From assembly GCA_018340375.1 (NCBI GenBank), contig JAFFJZ010000002.1:17130001-17194000 (forward strand): a stretch of 64,000 nt of DNA. The letters run 5' to 3'. Under the pieces are notes generated by a model. It was not told where the DNA came from, did no database searches, and was given only the letters and a program-made list of their open reading frames with translations. Positions 1 through 10,338 of the stretch are shown here, one piece after another. How positions within the stretch are numbered: position 1 is the stretch's first letter; each line of letters opens with the position of its first letter. This stretch comes from Gonatopus flavifemur. Its lineage: Eukaryota > Arthropoda > Insecta > Hymenoptera > Dryinidae. A program made the position numbers and the translations under genes.

Positions 1-260
1 CACCATTCGCTAAATTGGAGAACGGTGGATCTCTGGAAAAGTATTGAACTATCCCGTCATTCTTCATTTGGGAGCTATGATGATTCGAAGTTGCTGGATT
101 CTGATTGACTGGGAGCCGAAAAATTTCAAATTACTGTAACTTCGAATCGAAAAATGACAGGATACTTCAATTTCATCAGAGATCTATCGCTTCCCAACTC
201 AGCGAATGGTGCCAGGCTCAAGTACGGAGCACACAGTGTTTTTGAGTGGTTCGGGTTTGG
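1..260. repeat. Degenerate copy of the GGGTGTCCC foldback MITE
   Basis: Resembles the interior of the intact element at 55975-56304 and the copy near 38150-38360 (shared stretches such as GATTCGAAGTTGCTGAA-like and CATTCGCTAAATTGGA). The terminal repeats are lost. It lies 3' of exon 3 of gene A, presumably in intron 3. Confidence 0.5.
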
Positions 261-411
261 AAAAATAACCTGAAAATACCCATATCTCAAAAACTAGGCT
301 TCAAATAAATTTTTTTCAAACGAGAAATTATTGCATTCCAACTGCAAAATAACGCCCGTGCAGGACTTTCAGGGGCACCTTGAACATCCGGTATACTTCC
401 TCTTCACTCTA

Positions 412-678
412 CACTGAGAAAACAGATATCTTGAAAAATACCATAATTTATGGACTTTTGGCGTTGGTCTGACCCGAGTCAAAATATTTACGTAAACAAA
501 CCTCCGAAAGTCCCAGAATTTCTTGGACTTTTATAAAGAAGTATAGTACCTTCCTTATAAAAATCCCAACCATTATGGTACTTTTAGAGGTATCTTCACG
601 TGAATATTTTGACTCGGGCCAGACCAACGCCAAAAATCCATAAATTATGGTATTTTTCAAGATACCTCTTTCTCCGTG
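412..678. mobile_element. 267-bp foldback MITE, CACTGAGAAAA / CACGGAGAAA ends
   Basis: Arms of about 75-90 bp are inverted copies of each other, including GGCGTTGGTCTGACCCGAGT. It is flanked by TA on both sides (410-411, 679-680). A diverged relative with the same end sequence is at 51763-51999. No coding capacity. Confidence 0.85.
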
Positions 679-1018
679 TAGGAGTTGAGAAAATCCCAAA
701 AATTCTATTGAACATATCATCCCCAAAGAACACGAGCCGAATAGATCAATGTTAGATTGATTTTAGATAAATTTACATCCATCAAGCCTTCGAATAATGA
801 AGATTCAATAAAGCCCTGTTAAACGGTGGTGTTCTTTTGGGAATAGAAAAGAGAACTGCGGATCTAAAGATTCATTTCTTCTGAGACGATTATTTTTAGA
901 ACATCGTTCAAAATTATGCAAGGAAAGCGAAATTTATCTTGAAAACGTTGTGAGGGATGAATTGTGACATTGAATCTTTCCTCTTTTGAGCACAATTTTT
1001 TGTTTGTTCCACACTTAC

Positions 1019-4000
1019 ATCACATGCGCCTCGGTCACGAGGTAAAGGTCCTGTGCAAACATTAATGTCATATATTCCCAGCAAATCGTCATATTCTTGA
1101 ATCGCTGATGCACAGGTTTCTTCATCGATGACGGAGAAATTTGCAGTTTGCAGCACCGGAGGTTTTACGGCTGGGTCATACTGAACCAATCCCCAACCAG
1201 CTAATACTGCTGTACCTTTCGGTATACTTTCTTTTTTTGGCAAGGCAATCGATTTGACAGCTGAGCTGAAGTTGAGTGGAGTTGCCAATTTCAGGAGAGC
1301 GATATCATTCAGAACTCCTGGCCAACTGTTGATGACACATTTCCAATCATTATTAAAAATGGTAGATAATGAAAACGTAAGATTAATTCATCGAACTTTT
1401 AGTATGTCACTCTTAGTGATACATTGAGAGAAATAATTACTCGATTGTAGCTGATATATTGTTGATGATAGTAATTATTTCTTTCAGGGTACTTAGGAAA
1501 TTGACTTCGCATGAAGAGCACTGAAAAACATCATTAGGTACTCTTACTCCAAATTAGTTCCAACAACCCACATAACAATCCATGTCTTGCGACGTCTTTT
1601 AGATAAGTTTAAGATGTCTTGCGCAACACATTTAGATGTCTTTTAGACCAAAGAAGAGTTTCAGACATCTAAAAGACATCTAAATGTGTTGCGCAAGGCA
1701 TTTAAAACTTATTGAAAAGACATCGCGAGACATGAATTGTTATGTGGAAACTAGATACAGTTTTTAATATTTGGATAGCTAAAACGGGCGTTGCCTCAAC
1801 TAATTTCAAATTTAATTCCTCTGACTTTAGTTGCTGTTACACTGAAAGAAGAGCAACTTGGAGGTTCAGTGAATAGTAATAATGTCATATTTGATCGATA
1901 AATCTAAATATCACTGAACTTTCAACGATTTTTCGTGGAATTTCAGGAAACATTGCTGAAATTTTGCTTGACATTACTCAGTGTTCTACAATCGTTATCA
2001 TATAATACAATATTCACGACCAAATTTGCTGTCTGTCACTCAGTTCCTAAACGTTCAGTAATTGAGTGATACACAGCAAATTTGGTCATGAATATTGCAT
2101 TATATAATAACGATTGGAGAACAATGAGTAATTGAAAGCAATATTTCAGTAATCCTTCTTGAAATTTCATACAACATCGCTGAAAGTTCAGTAGTATTTA
2201 GATTTATCGAACAAGTCGTATATCACTATTCACCGAACTTCTACACGGAGAAAAAATCTAGGAACTGGCGCATGAGCACCGATTACATATCAATCGCAAG
2301 GAAGACATTCTCGAAATCAAAGCATGAACCTATCCGCTCATCCCATGCGGCAATGCGATAAGTGCATAGGTTTATATTCTTATTCCAAGGAGTTCCACGG
2401 AATAAACCGGTGAAACTTCTTGCGATTGATACGTCATCGGTGCTCATGCGCTAGTTCCTAGAATTTTTTCTGCGTGTAAATCGCTCTTCTCTTAGTGTAC
2501 TCATTCGAAGTTGTCTTTACTACAGCTTTTATTACCGGCTTCTATTCTTCTACTACTCGGAACTAATTTTCACAACTAACTTCAGTTCATTCGGTCAAAT
2601 AAATTATTTTTTTCAGTGTGTAATAATGTCAACTCAATGAGTGAGTGATCAAAGTTATTTATGAAAATTCTTTGAAACCCACGTTCATTAAGATTAAGCA
2701 AAGATTCTCATAATTCCAAGAAGAAGTGTACATAAATACATGTGTGCTCCAAAACTTCGGCACACTTGGAGGAAAGAAGTTATCACATCGACACATGGAA
2801 ATCGAAACGGTTGGGTTCCGATACATTGTTCACGTTGATTATTTCCAACTGTGTGTGAATAAGGAAATATGTTCTACGCCCAAAAACAAATAAACTGTTA
2901 ATGAGAGAAAAAATCCCTCTCAATCAGAAAAGATATTTCACTTTTGTTTTCTTCTTCGATTGAGATTATCCTTCTACGATTTTGAACAAATGGAAATTTT
3001 TCCACTACAAAGACTAATTACTCCAAAATAGAGAGGAATACTTTGCATATCATACACGGAAAAAAAGAAATAGTTGCAGCAACTATTTGAATAGTCGATT
3101 TTCGATTATCTACTTAAGTAGTAGCTGCAGCTACTTAGTAGTCAGGATAAGTAACTCAATAGTTGCACTAACTAACGTAAATACTTGAGGTATTTTGAAT
3201 CAGTTGAGACAGCTAACGTGTTACTTGTCCTGACTACTAAGTAGCTGTAGCAAGTACTTAAGTAGATGGTCGAAAATCGACTATTCGAGTAGTTGCTGCA
3301 ACTATTCTTTTTTTTTCCGTGTATAATGTAAAAAATAATTGTGGAGACTTCCCCCAAAAAATGGTGGCAGCAAAGTTCCTCCACAGATGGGGAATTTTTC
3401 ACGATAAGTTTGTGAATTTCTCCTTCATTTGTGAAAGATTCAACACTCAAAAAACAAAATAATTCCTCCAAGTGGTGGAAACATCCCTCATTTTTGATGA
3501 AAAAACAATTCCCCCACGATGAGGGGACGAAATCCACCAACAGTGTGAAGAAAAAACTCCCCACATTGTTTACAGTGTATATTAGAGGAGAAGTTGCATC
3601 AAAATCAGAGGAATACTCTTATTTTCATATTAATTCTTTTGGATGTATAGATTTCTCTCAGTCACAAATATCTGTACGAAGAATATCACTGAACTTTCAT
3701 GAAAAATTTGATTTTGGTTGGAAACTTTGTATTATTAGGAAACTCCAACATCTTTCATCCGAAAGTGATGATAAAAATTAAGTTCAATCCTTACAACCCA
3801 AATCCCTCATGAGCAATGACTTTCTCGATGACAACGACTTGTGCCGTGTCCTCAAGTTCATGAAGATTGTGTCTTCCAGCCACAACAACGTCAACACCCA
3901 TCACTGGAGTCTCCAAGTAACAATGAGCGGCCGTGAGAATCCATTGACTATCGATAATAGCACCACCACAAACGTGTGGAGAATAAGCCCCAAAGCTGTG

Positions 4001-4915
4001 TTGCAATGATACTAGATGTGGATAAGCTCCTTTCGCTGCCTGGTGCCCACCAATGACGCGGTGCTCCGGTACAAGCTGGCCACTGACTCTTGACGCCTCA
4101 TCTGAAAATTCATTCACAATTCAAACATTGAATAACTCTGGTGAAATGATTATTGAACAGAATGAAAGATTTATTAGCGGATCATGAGTAAATCGAACCC
4201 CACATGCATCACTAGTGCTACCCCTGGTAGGAATTTGTCTGGACGTCCCATTTACCATCGACGTACTAGATGGGACTCACGAGGGGGCAATTTGACTTCA
4301 GTGCCCAAACATTTAGTTGGTTTATGTAGATTTTTCATGCATCAACTGATCGTACAGTAACATTGATCAGTAACAGTCCATCAACACGGTCGGAGGAATA
4401 AAAGGAATCCCCAACGTTTCAATTTGTCACTCGGGATCATTTTATGCAAATAAATTCAAAAGCAACGCTCTTGCCTGGAGATTACATGTCAAAATACATT
4501 GTTATCTCATTCATAGGTGTGATTTCACAGAAAACACATGATTTCACATGTCTAATTACCAACTTGAACAATTCTAGCAATTCCCTAAGACATCTGGATG
4601 GGCACAGGCTAGAAAGTGCGTGACAAAACTAGCTAGAAACCAACCTAACATCTGGAAAACTATCTGGGGCCCATCTAATTCCCAATCATAATTTCTACCA
4701 GGGACATTGTATAAATCGAAAGATTTCATTGCGTGATAGTTCACATACGTCGATTCACGAAACTTTTTTTACTCTAAATTTTTGAATGGAAGTTTCCAGA
4801 GAATTTTTTTGTCACGCGCTTATTAAATCTCAATTCAATCACTTTGAATAATCAACGATTTACCGTTGAAAAATGTCGCTAACAGAGCTAAGAATACTAT
4901 CGTCTTCACACACAT
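1019..4915 (-). CDS. Secreted S1A serine protease, gene A (3' end outside window)
   Basis: Secreted chymotrypsin-fold endopeptidase zymogen, minus strand. Exon 1 4864-4915 (ATG at 4915) encodes a 17-residue signal peptide starting [12 protein letters not shown]; exon 2 3795-4101; exon 3 1019-1325. All junctions are GT/AG (donors GTAAAT, GTAAGG, GTAAGT; acceptors TTTTCAG and CAACAG) and the phases join without a stop. Exon 2 holds the activation site PEHR/VIGG, the CGGAII Cys42-Cys58 loop and TAAHC with the catalytic His (residue 77). Exon 3 holds NDIALLKL with the catalytic Asp (127) and Cys168/Cys182, and ends at GACD, just before the expected GDSGG. That last exon must lie left of base 1; I searched 1-1018 on the minus strand and did not find it. 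Gly at the position equivalent to 189 argues against trypsin specificity. Paralogue of the gene at 10339-14483. Intron 1 carries a foldback element (4222-4703), intron 2 several more. Confidence 0.9.
1567..1748. mobile_element. 182-bp palindromic MITE (CCCACATAACAA ends)
   Basis: Almost a perfect palindrome: left arm reads CCCACATAACAATCCATGTC, right arm is its inverse, both rich in AGACATCT words. Flanked by AA on each side (1565-1566, 1749-1750). A second copy sits at 51174-51353. Located in intron 2 of protease gene A. Confidence 0.85.
1840..2497. mobile_element. Foldback element, CACTGAAAGAAGAG ends, interrupted
   Basis: TA-flanked (1838-1839, 2498-2499). The two halves are inverted copies along nearly the whole length, with the centre near 2050. 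The right arm is broken by a second element (2244-2476). Lies in intron 2 of gene A. Confidence 0.8.
2244..2476. mobile_element. Foldback MITE nested in the 1840-2497 element
   Basis: CACGGAGAAAAAATCTAGGA at the left end, inverse at the right end. Flanked by TA on both sides (2242-2243, 2477-2478). Removing it re-joins the right arm of the outer element, so the insertion order is clear. Confidence 0.85.
3055..3321. mobile_element. 267-bp foldback MITE built of AGTTGCAGCAACTA words
   Basis: CACGGAAAAAAAGAAATAGT at the left with an inverse right end, TA flanks (3053-3054, 3322-3323). The interior repeats the words AGTTGCAGCAACT and TACTTAAGTAG. Intron 2 of gene A. Confidence 0.85.
3327..3577. 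mobile_element. CACTGTAAA-type foldback MITE, left end eroded
   Basis: The right end reads TTTACAGTG then TA; the left end has lost CACT. Shares the internal words CCTCCACAGATGGGGAATTT with relatives at 32812-33020 and 34686-34942. The apparent ORFs here on both strands are translations of the palindrome. Intron 2 of gene A. Confidence 0.7.
4222..4703. mobile_element. 482-bp TIR element (CCCTGGTAG ends) in intron 1 of gene A
   Basis: Ends CCCTGGTAGGAATT / AATTTCTACCAGGG with a 2-bp direct repeat AC on both sides (4220-4221, 4704-4705). A second copy is at about 49647-50036. Gene B intron 1 is about 290 bp and lacks it, so it probably arrived after the gene duplication. Confidence 0.85.
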
Positions 4916-5060
4916 TTTGACGATTAATTTAATTTTCTTCACTACAAGTATTTATAATGCAACATTCGAATGTAAAAGTACACATATACTCGTATTTTGG
5001 TGCCACATATGGATCTCCAATGACCCATATTGATAAGAATTCCACTTAAATGTGACAAAG
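4916..5060 (-). promoter_or_regulatory. Core promoter and conserved upstream block of protease gene A
   Basis: A TATA box (TATAAATA, plus positions 4949-4956) lies 34 bp before the ATG, so the 5' UTR must be very short. Further upstream, 5003-5040 contains the block CCACATATGGATCTCCAATG followed by GATAAG at 5032-5037. The same order and spacing recur before gene B. GATA factors are known regulators of insect midgut genes; that this site is used here is inference. Confidence 0.7.
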
Positions 5061-5447
5061 ATGAAGATGATTCAATTGAGATGTAATCAACATTTGGATT
5101 ATCAAATAATATTCAGATTATGACTAAACTATTTGAATAAGTCGAATCATTGCGATAAATTTCTGCGAAGTGATTTCCCAGTACCTAGCACCAAAATATA
5201 CCAAGAATTTTTTTAGAATCTGGGATACATCTCCTGTTTATATGAGAATGATTTCTATAAATGAAATATTCAGTGCAAAAATATATTACTTGGTCGAATA
5301 ATTGACATCAGTATGAAAAAATTCCTTCTAAAAATCCAGAAAATGTGACTGTAATTTTTTTCCAGCCACTTTCTCCTCCTCCGGCCTCCTCGATTCCGAT
5401 CGAAGTCAATCGGAACAGCTAATTCGAGTCCAGATCACTCCAACCCG

Positions 5448-5696
5448 CACCGAGAAAAAAAGTTGTAAAATTGACTTCTTGTTAAGTAAATATATGGACG
5501 ACTTGGAAATGTAATTCGAGCTACTACAATTTTAGTTCATTTTATCGCAGGGAATGTAATATACACATCAGCTGTGGTATATTTGATATTCGTTGTTGTA
5601 AAATTTACTGAAATTGTGGTCACTTACACTATATTCTAAATCATGCATATATTTACTCAATGAGATGTAGATTTTAAAAGTTTTTTTTTCTCAGTG
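5448..5696. mobile_element. Foldback MITE, CACCGAGAAAAAAA ends, upstream of gene A
   Basis: Left end CACCGAGAAAAAAAGTTGTA and right end TTTTTTTTTCTCAGTG are inverse. A diverged partial copy lies near 43755-44090, where it creates a spurious 90-codon frame. Target duplication is not clear. Confidence 0.65.
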
Positions 5697-6640
5697 CAAG
5701 TATTATTATTCGTAACTGTATATTCAATGCGATCAACAATTTGGGTTGGTCTCACCGATTAGCTGCTGGACAGGAGGAGAGTGGTCGACGTTCCCAAAAT
5801 TCCGACACTTTCGACTGTTGTCCACAAACGTATATTTTACAAACAAATCGATCTCCGAGGAGATAATGAAGGTCTCTCGCAAACTATTCAAGAAGGGGAT
5901 ATTCGGAAACAAAAATCTAGCCACGTGGTGGAATCCAGAATTCCTAGTTCAGGAAATTCGAATTTAACGTAAGGCTGGTCAAATAACGAGTGACGAGACA
6001 CCGTGGCGCCGCTACCCTCGTCCTATCCTCCCGCAACTTCACCAATGCTGCGCTACCGATCCACTTATTGATTGATCTAATGTTAACATCTCTCGTCAGG
6101 GTCTAGATTAGACCGGGCAGCGGCACGCACGTTCGAATTCGCCACTCTCGCACATATCCTTTCATTCGGGATTTACTAACTCACAGCAATGCGATTAAGC
6201 CATTATTAGTTAATGTACCTGTGGATATAGATTGAATGATTATGACTATCGAAAGAGAACTTCAACCGAAACAAGATGAAGCATTATAGTTGCGCATCAC
6301 ATAGATTTCTTCTATTACAGTATAGCATAATAATCCCGAGATCTTTAACCCTCTGGTGATAAACTGGGTCAAAATGAACCATCCTTCATTCCGAAAAATG
6401 CCTTCACATTTCTTTAAATATCGAAAAAAACTATCAACTGTAGAGCAAAGCGGGGTTCGGATTCGTATTCAGCACACTTCGCTGATGAATTTGAAGAAAA
6501 AAACATTGCTTCACGATGTTTTAATGCCAAAATATGAGCGATCAACGAAACACTTCCGTCAAACTGAGCTAGTGTCTCCCATGTGTGAGGAAACTATAAG
6601 TGTATCCCCAGAGGGTTAATATACCAGAGTAGAAATTGAT
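5697..6640. other. Intergenic, no gene recognised
   Basis: Between the gene A promoter region and the next repeat. 6000-6170 is CpG-richer than its surroundings (CCGTGGCGCCGCTACC) and I see no repeat partner for it. Short frames at 5733-5967 and 6356-6619 show no recognisable domain. Confidence 0.4.
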
Positions 6641-6647
6641 ATTGGGT

Positions 6648-7215
6648 GTTCGATCAGGACCAGATCTGGAAAGCCTCATTTCAAATCGGGTCCTGATATG
6701 GAAAGTACTAAGGGATCAGAGACTGAATGTAACGCACCGTTGCATCAGGGCCCGATGTGGCAAACCATATCTGGCCCATACATGGCTTACCGGATGTGGA
6801 CCATACATGGCATGCCATAAGAGTGCCAAGTGTTGTAATTTCAAAATGTTGAAAAACAATATTTTTTGGAATTTGAAATTTGGACCTCGTACCGCAATAG
6901 ATAAAGCACTGAAGAATTATATTTTCATGAATTCAGTTCGGAGTAATCTGAGCGAGAGAATATTTACTCCACCGGTATACTAGTATCCTTGAAGACTCTA
7001 AGGTTTTCCAGATCTAATCTCAATTGCCCGAGCAGAAATTTATATCGGGGCCACATAAGGACCTGATGTGGAATGCCTGACTTCCTATCAGGCCCTGATG
7101 TGGCATCCACATATGGTCCCGATGAGGGATGTAACGCGCCGTGTAATGTGAGCCTGAGGTGACTATCCATATTTGGACCAGAGATGGAATGACCATATTT
7201 GCCTCTGACGTACGT
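6648..7215. repeat. Repeat built of CCTGATGTGG / CCACATATGG words
   Basis: Many diverged copies of GGTCCTGATGTGGAA-like words in both orientations. Related sequence resumes at about 8305-8365, so 7216-8304 may lie inside the same larger element. 7411-7670 has a basic minus-strand frame that I cannot assign. Confidence 0.55.
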
Positions 7216-8083
7216 TCACGACTATTCTGTGCTATAAATTTCTAGAATTCGTGGAGAATGAAGGTCTTACATAGATTTTGAAGATAATGCCCAACTGACT
7301 TCACAAAAATACAGACTTTTTATTGGGATATCGAATATTTCATTATCAAACAAAATATAGTATTTATGTGGAAGGTGGCGAGCACATAACCTCAGAATAA
7401 TGGTATATCATCAACAGCCTTTGTGCATTGTTGAAGTTAGCAATAAAGTCAAGTATAAATATATCAATTCGAGATAATCTATGTTTATTGGATTGCGATA
7501 AATATTAGATTCAAGAATTAAATCAGACTCCGTAGATATAGAACTTCTATCAATGTCTCTTTTATGATCTTGCACATTTTCAGAGTTTTGTTTACGAATT
7601 TTCCGAAATCTTTGTACACGTAAGCGAGAGTACATGCGTTTCCTCTCCTTTTTTGCACCATCCATAATTTACACATGAATAATTCAACACATGATTTACT
7701 TAATAGTTCAGACATATGGACAATTATCAAAAATGTTTCTTGATAACACGCGAAAAGCCTAAACAGATGCCACAATACTTGTAGAATATTCATTTCAATT
7801 GATTTATTGAGTGAACTGGTACTACAACCAAACCCATACGAACTTGTGAAGACAGGAGAGGTTATGGTTGCGTGCGCAGCTTACCATGCTTTCTCCGTTA
7901 TGGCGAATTTGGCTAACTGCACTGGGGCAAACTCAGGATATCTCTGTCCTTTGTTATCATCATTAATGAATCTCTTATTATATGAAATGAAGAAAGGTAA
8001 ACCACGTTCTGCACACATCAGGATCACATTTGGCATAGCAAGTCAGGATCAACTATATTATGCCCTTCTCAGGGGCATATCTG

Positions 8084-8304
8084 CACGGAGAGAAATTTGT
8101 AGTTAAATTTACTATGTTATTATTGTTCCCGAGGAACAGACTGAACTATGACGGGTTCCCCCATAAAACATAGTAAATATGATCAGCATTCTATTGTTGT
8201 ACCGTAGTAAAAATATGCCCTTCATAGTAAAATCCGACAGAATTCAGTCTGTTCCTCGGGAACAATAATAACATAGTAAATTTAACTACAAATTTCTCTC
8301 CGTG
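8084..8304. mobile_element. 221-bp foldback MITE with 62-bp perfect arms
   Basis: The first 62 bases (CACGGAGAGAAATTTGTAGT onward) and the inverse of the last 62 are identical. Flanked by TG on both sides (8082-8083, 8305-8306), a variant of the TA flanks of its relatives. Confidence 0.85.
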
Positions 8305-8567
8305 TGGCAAACCCAAATATGGCAAGCCTCATTTCAGCCCAATGTGGCCCACATAGGACCTCGGGATTGCCATAAGATTTTTCTGATCAAATCAAATTTC
8401 TATAGATCACGAGGACAAACATTCCTCAGCTGGATATTCCTGATCATGTCATGTCCTACGAGATATACATCGTCAGCCGACACCCAATCATTTTACTTTT
8501 AGAATAACGATTCTAGAGGACGATACTGAATTGAAGTTGCCCTCAATGCAGCTCTCGCTGTACTGTA

Positions 8568-8780
8568 CACCCAAAGAAAAAGCATGCTCTGAACCCAAGG
8601 GAGCACTTCACGCGTCCAACGCATTCGTTATAACGTGCGTTGAACGCACGAGCCCATGCTTTTTGAGTTTGAGTCCCATGCCTTCTGCGCATGTTGCCAC
8701 GCGTTAAAAGGACGTTATAACAACAGCGTTAGGAGCGTGAAGAGCCCCCTTACTTGTGGAGCGTGCTTTTTTTCTCGGTG
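8568..8780. mobile_element. Foldback MITE, CACCCAAAGAAAAAGCATG ends
   Basis: Left end and right end (GCGTGCTTTTTTTCTCGGTG) are inverse with mismatches. Left flank TA, right flank TG. The interior is CpG-rich compared with neighbours (CACGCGTCCAACGC). An adjacent shorter palindrome built on GTTGTTGGAA words follows at about 8815-8945. Confidence 0.65.
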
Positions 8781-8999
8781 TGCGTATGCAGGGTATCCTA
8801 CTCAGACAGCAAGGAGCTAGAAAAGTTCGTGACAACTTTCCAACAACACGGAGCAACTGTTGTTGGGAAGTTGCTAGGAGGTTGCGTCGCCAAATACGTA
8901 ACAACATGCAACAAACTTGAAAGTTGTTGTCATGACGCTGCGAAGATTTTTGGATTTAAACCGCCATTAATAAAAATAATTAACTGAGAGTCAGCATTT

Positions 9000-10338
9000 G
9001 ATGTAAATTAGCAATCAAATTTTTATTCTAAATGTAACAACAACGTTTGTGCTCATATGTTCTTAATATCAGCTCACTTCCCTATTCGTTTTTCTTTTGA
9101 GAAGAGAGTCAGTGGACTATGTCGTTCAGCGGTGATGGTTGATTTGCATTTTTGTAGAGACCTCCTTCCTTCAGGATCGATTTTATTTTGTCCGTCCTCT
9201 GGATAGTCGATTGTCGACTCCCAAGTAACACAAGAACTTCTCAAATATGCTATGATGACACAATGAATGTGAAAGGAATGTGCGAGTGAGACTATTTTGG
9301 ATAAGTTCGTCAAGATATTCGATGGAGGTGCATAGCGCATGATTATTCGAAACAGTCTCATTTGAAAGTTTTGAGCATGTTCGTAGGACCTTCCAAACAC
9401 ATTCTTAGCATTTTTAACCTCCTGTGTTGCTTGGGCTCCGTATAGTTAATAATTTCCGTTTATTTTAGGTTTTTTATTCCATTAATTTCACGAATGCGTA
9501 TTCAACTGTATATAGATATTATGATTACTCAGTGAACACGTGTCAGTTATTGAGGCCTCTGTGCCACAGACCTCCGTACGATTCGATATCCAGACAACCT
9601 CTGCCCTTCCTACATTTCCTCGTTCCTCTTCCTCCAGATCCCCCCCCCTCTCTCTCTCTCTCTGTTTTTTCATCGTGGACCTTATCCTACTCTTAGACTA
9701 TAATGTCTGTTACAGGATACATGAAGCTATGATACCCGAGATCAAACAATCCTCTAACAACGAAACACAAACTAATGCAGCATTCATAATAAAAATTTAT
9801 CTGAAGAAGAAATCAATATGACAGTTGACAAATACGTTATTCGAATCGAGAAGGAAATCCTTGAAATTATAAATCACATTTTTAAAATCCATATAATATC
9901 ATCAAATTTATTAAAATGTTCGTGTAAAAAGCTTCATAACATTCGTTATAGATTCATCCTGTTAGAATATCAAGGCATATTGCAAAATACCAGACATTTT
10001 GATCTAAAAATGGCGTTATTTTAATATCATATGAATTCTTTATTACATCCCCAGAGAGAAAAACATGCTCTGAATATTGTGAATGTGAACATGATGTATT
10101 CACGATGGTGTCATCACTTCGGTTTGCCACCAATAACACTGCTTTATGCGGAAACTCTTTAACAGCATTATGCGAACCTTGCGTCGCATGCATGCCACCA
10201 TTATGATGGCATTATTGAGAAATTTGTCCATCTGGACGAAGGTATTATTCACTCGATAGGAATGATTATTCATCCTGGAAACTCATTTCAGCAGTTCGTG
10301 AAGAAATATTTGTTTCTTGCGGCTATTAACATTTGAGT
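9000..10338. other. 3' flank of gene B, mostly unassigned
   Basis: Holds a C/CT microsatellite (9641-9662) and short frames without recognisable domains. The gene B 3' UTR should lie here; the first canonical AATAAA on the minus strand that I found is at 10039-10044, about 295 nt after the stop. Confidence 0.45.

Noticed and set aside
1..1018. Last exon (GDSGGP) of protease gene A
   Set aside because: Searched both exon text and acceptor context on the minus strand; not present, so taken to lie outside the window.
3172..3781. Frames on both strands of 116-130 codons
   Set aside because: Translation of palindromic MITEs 3055-3321 and 3327-3577 in intron 2 of gene A; a similar frame reappears at 34609-35028 in a relative.
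7411..7665. Basic minus-strand frame starting MDGAKKERKRMYSRLRVQRF
   Set aside because: Looks a little like a basic DNA-binding segment, but it is short, isolated and has no second motif to support a call.
7807..8106. 99-codon plus-strand frame
   Set aside because: Runs into the 8084-8304 MITE; no domain, no splice context.
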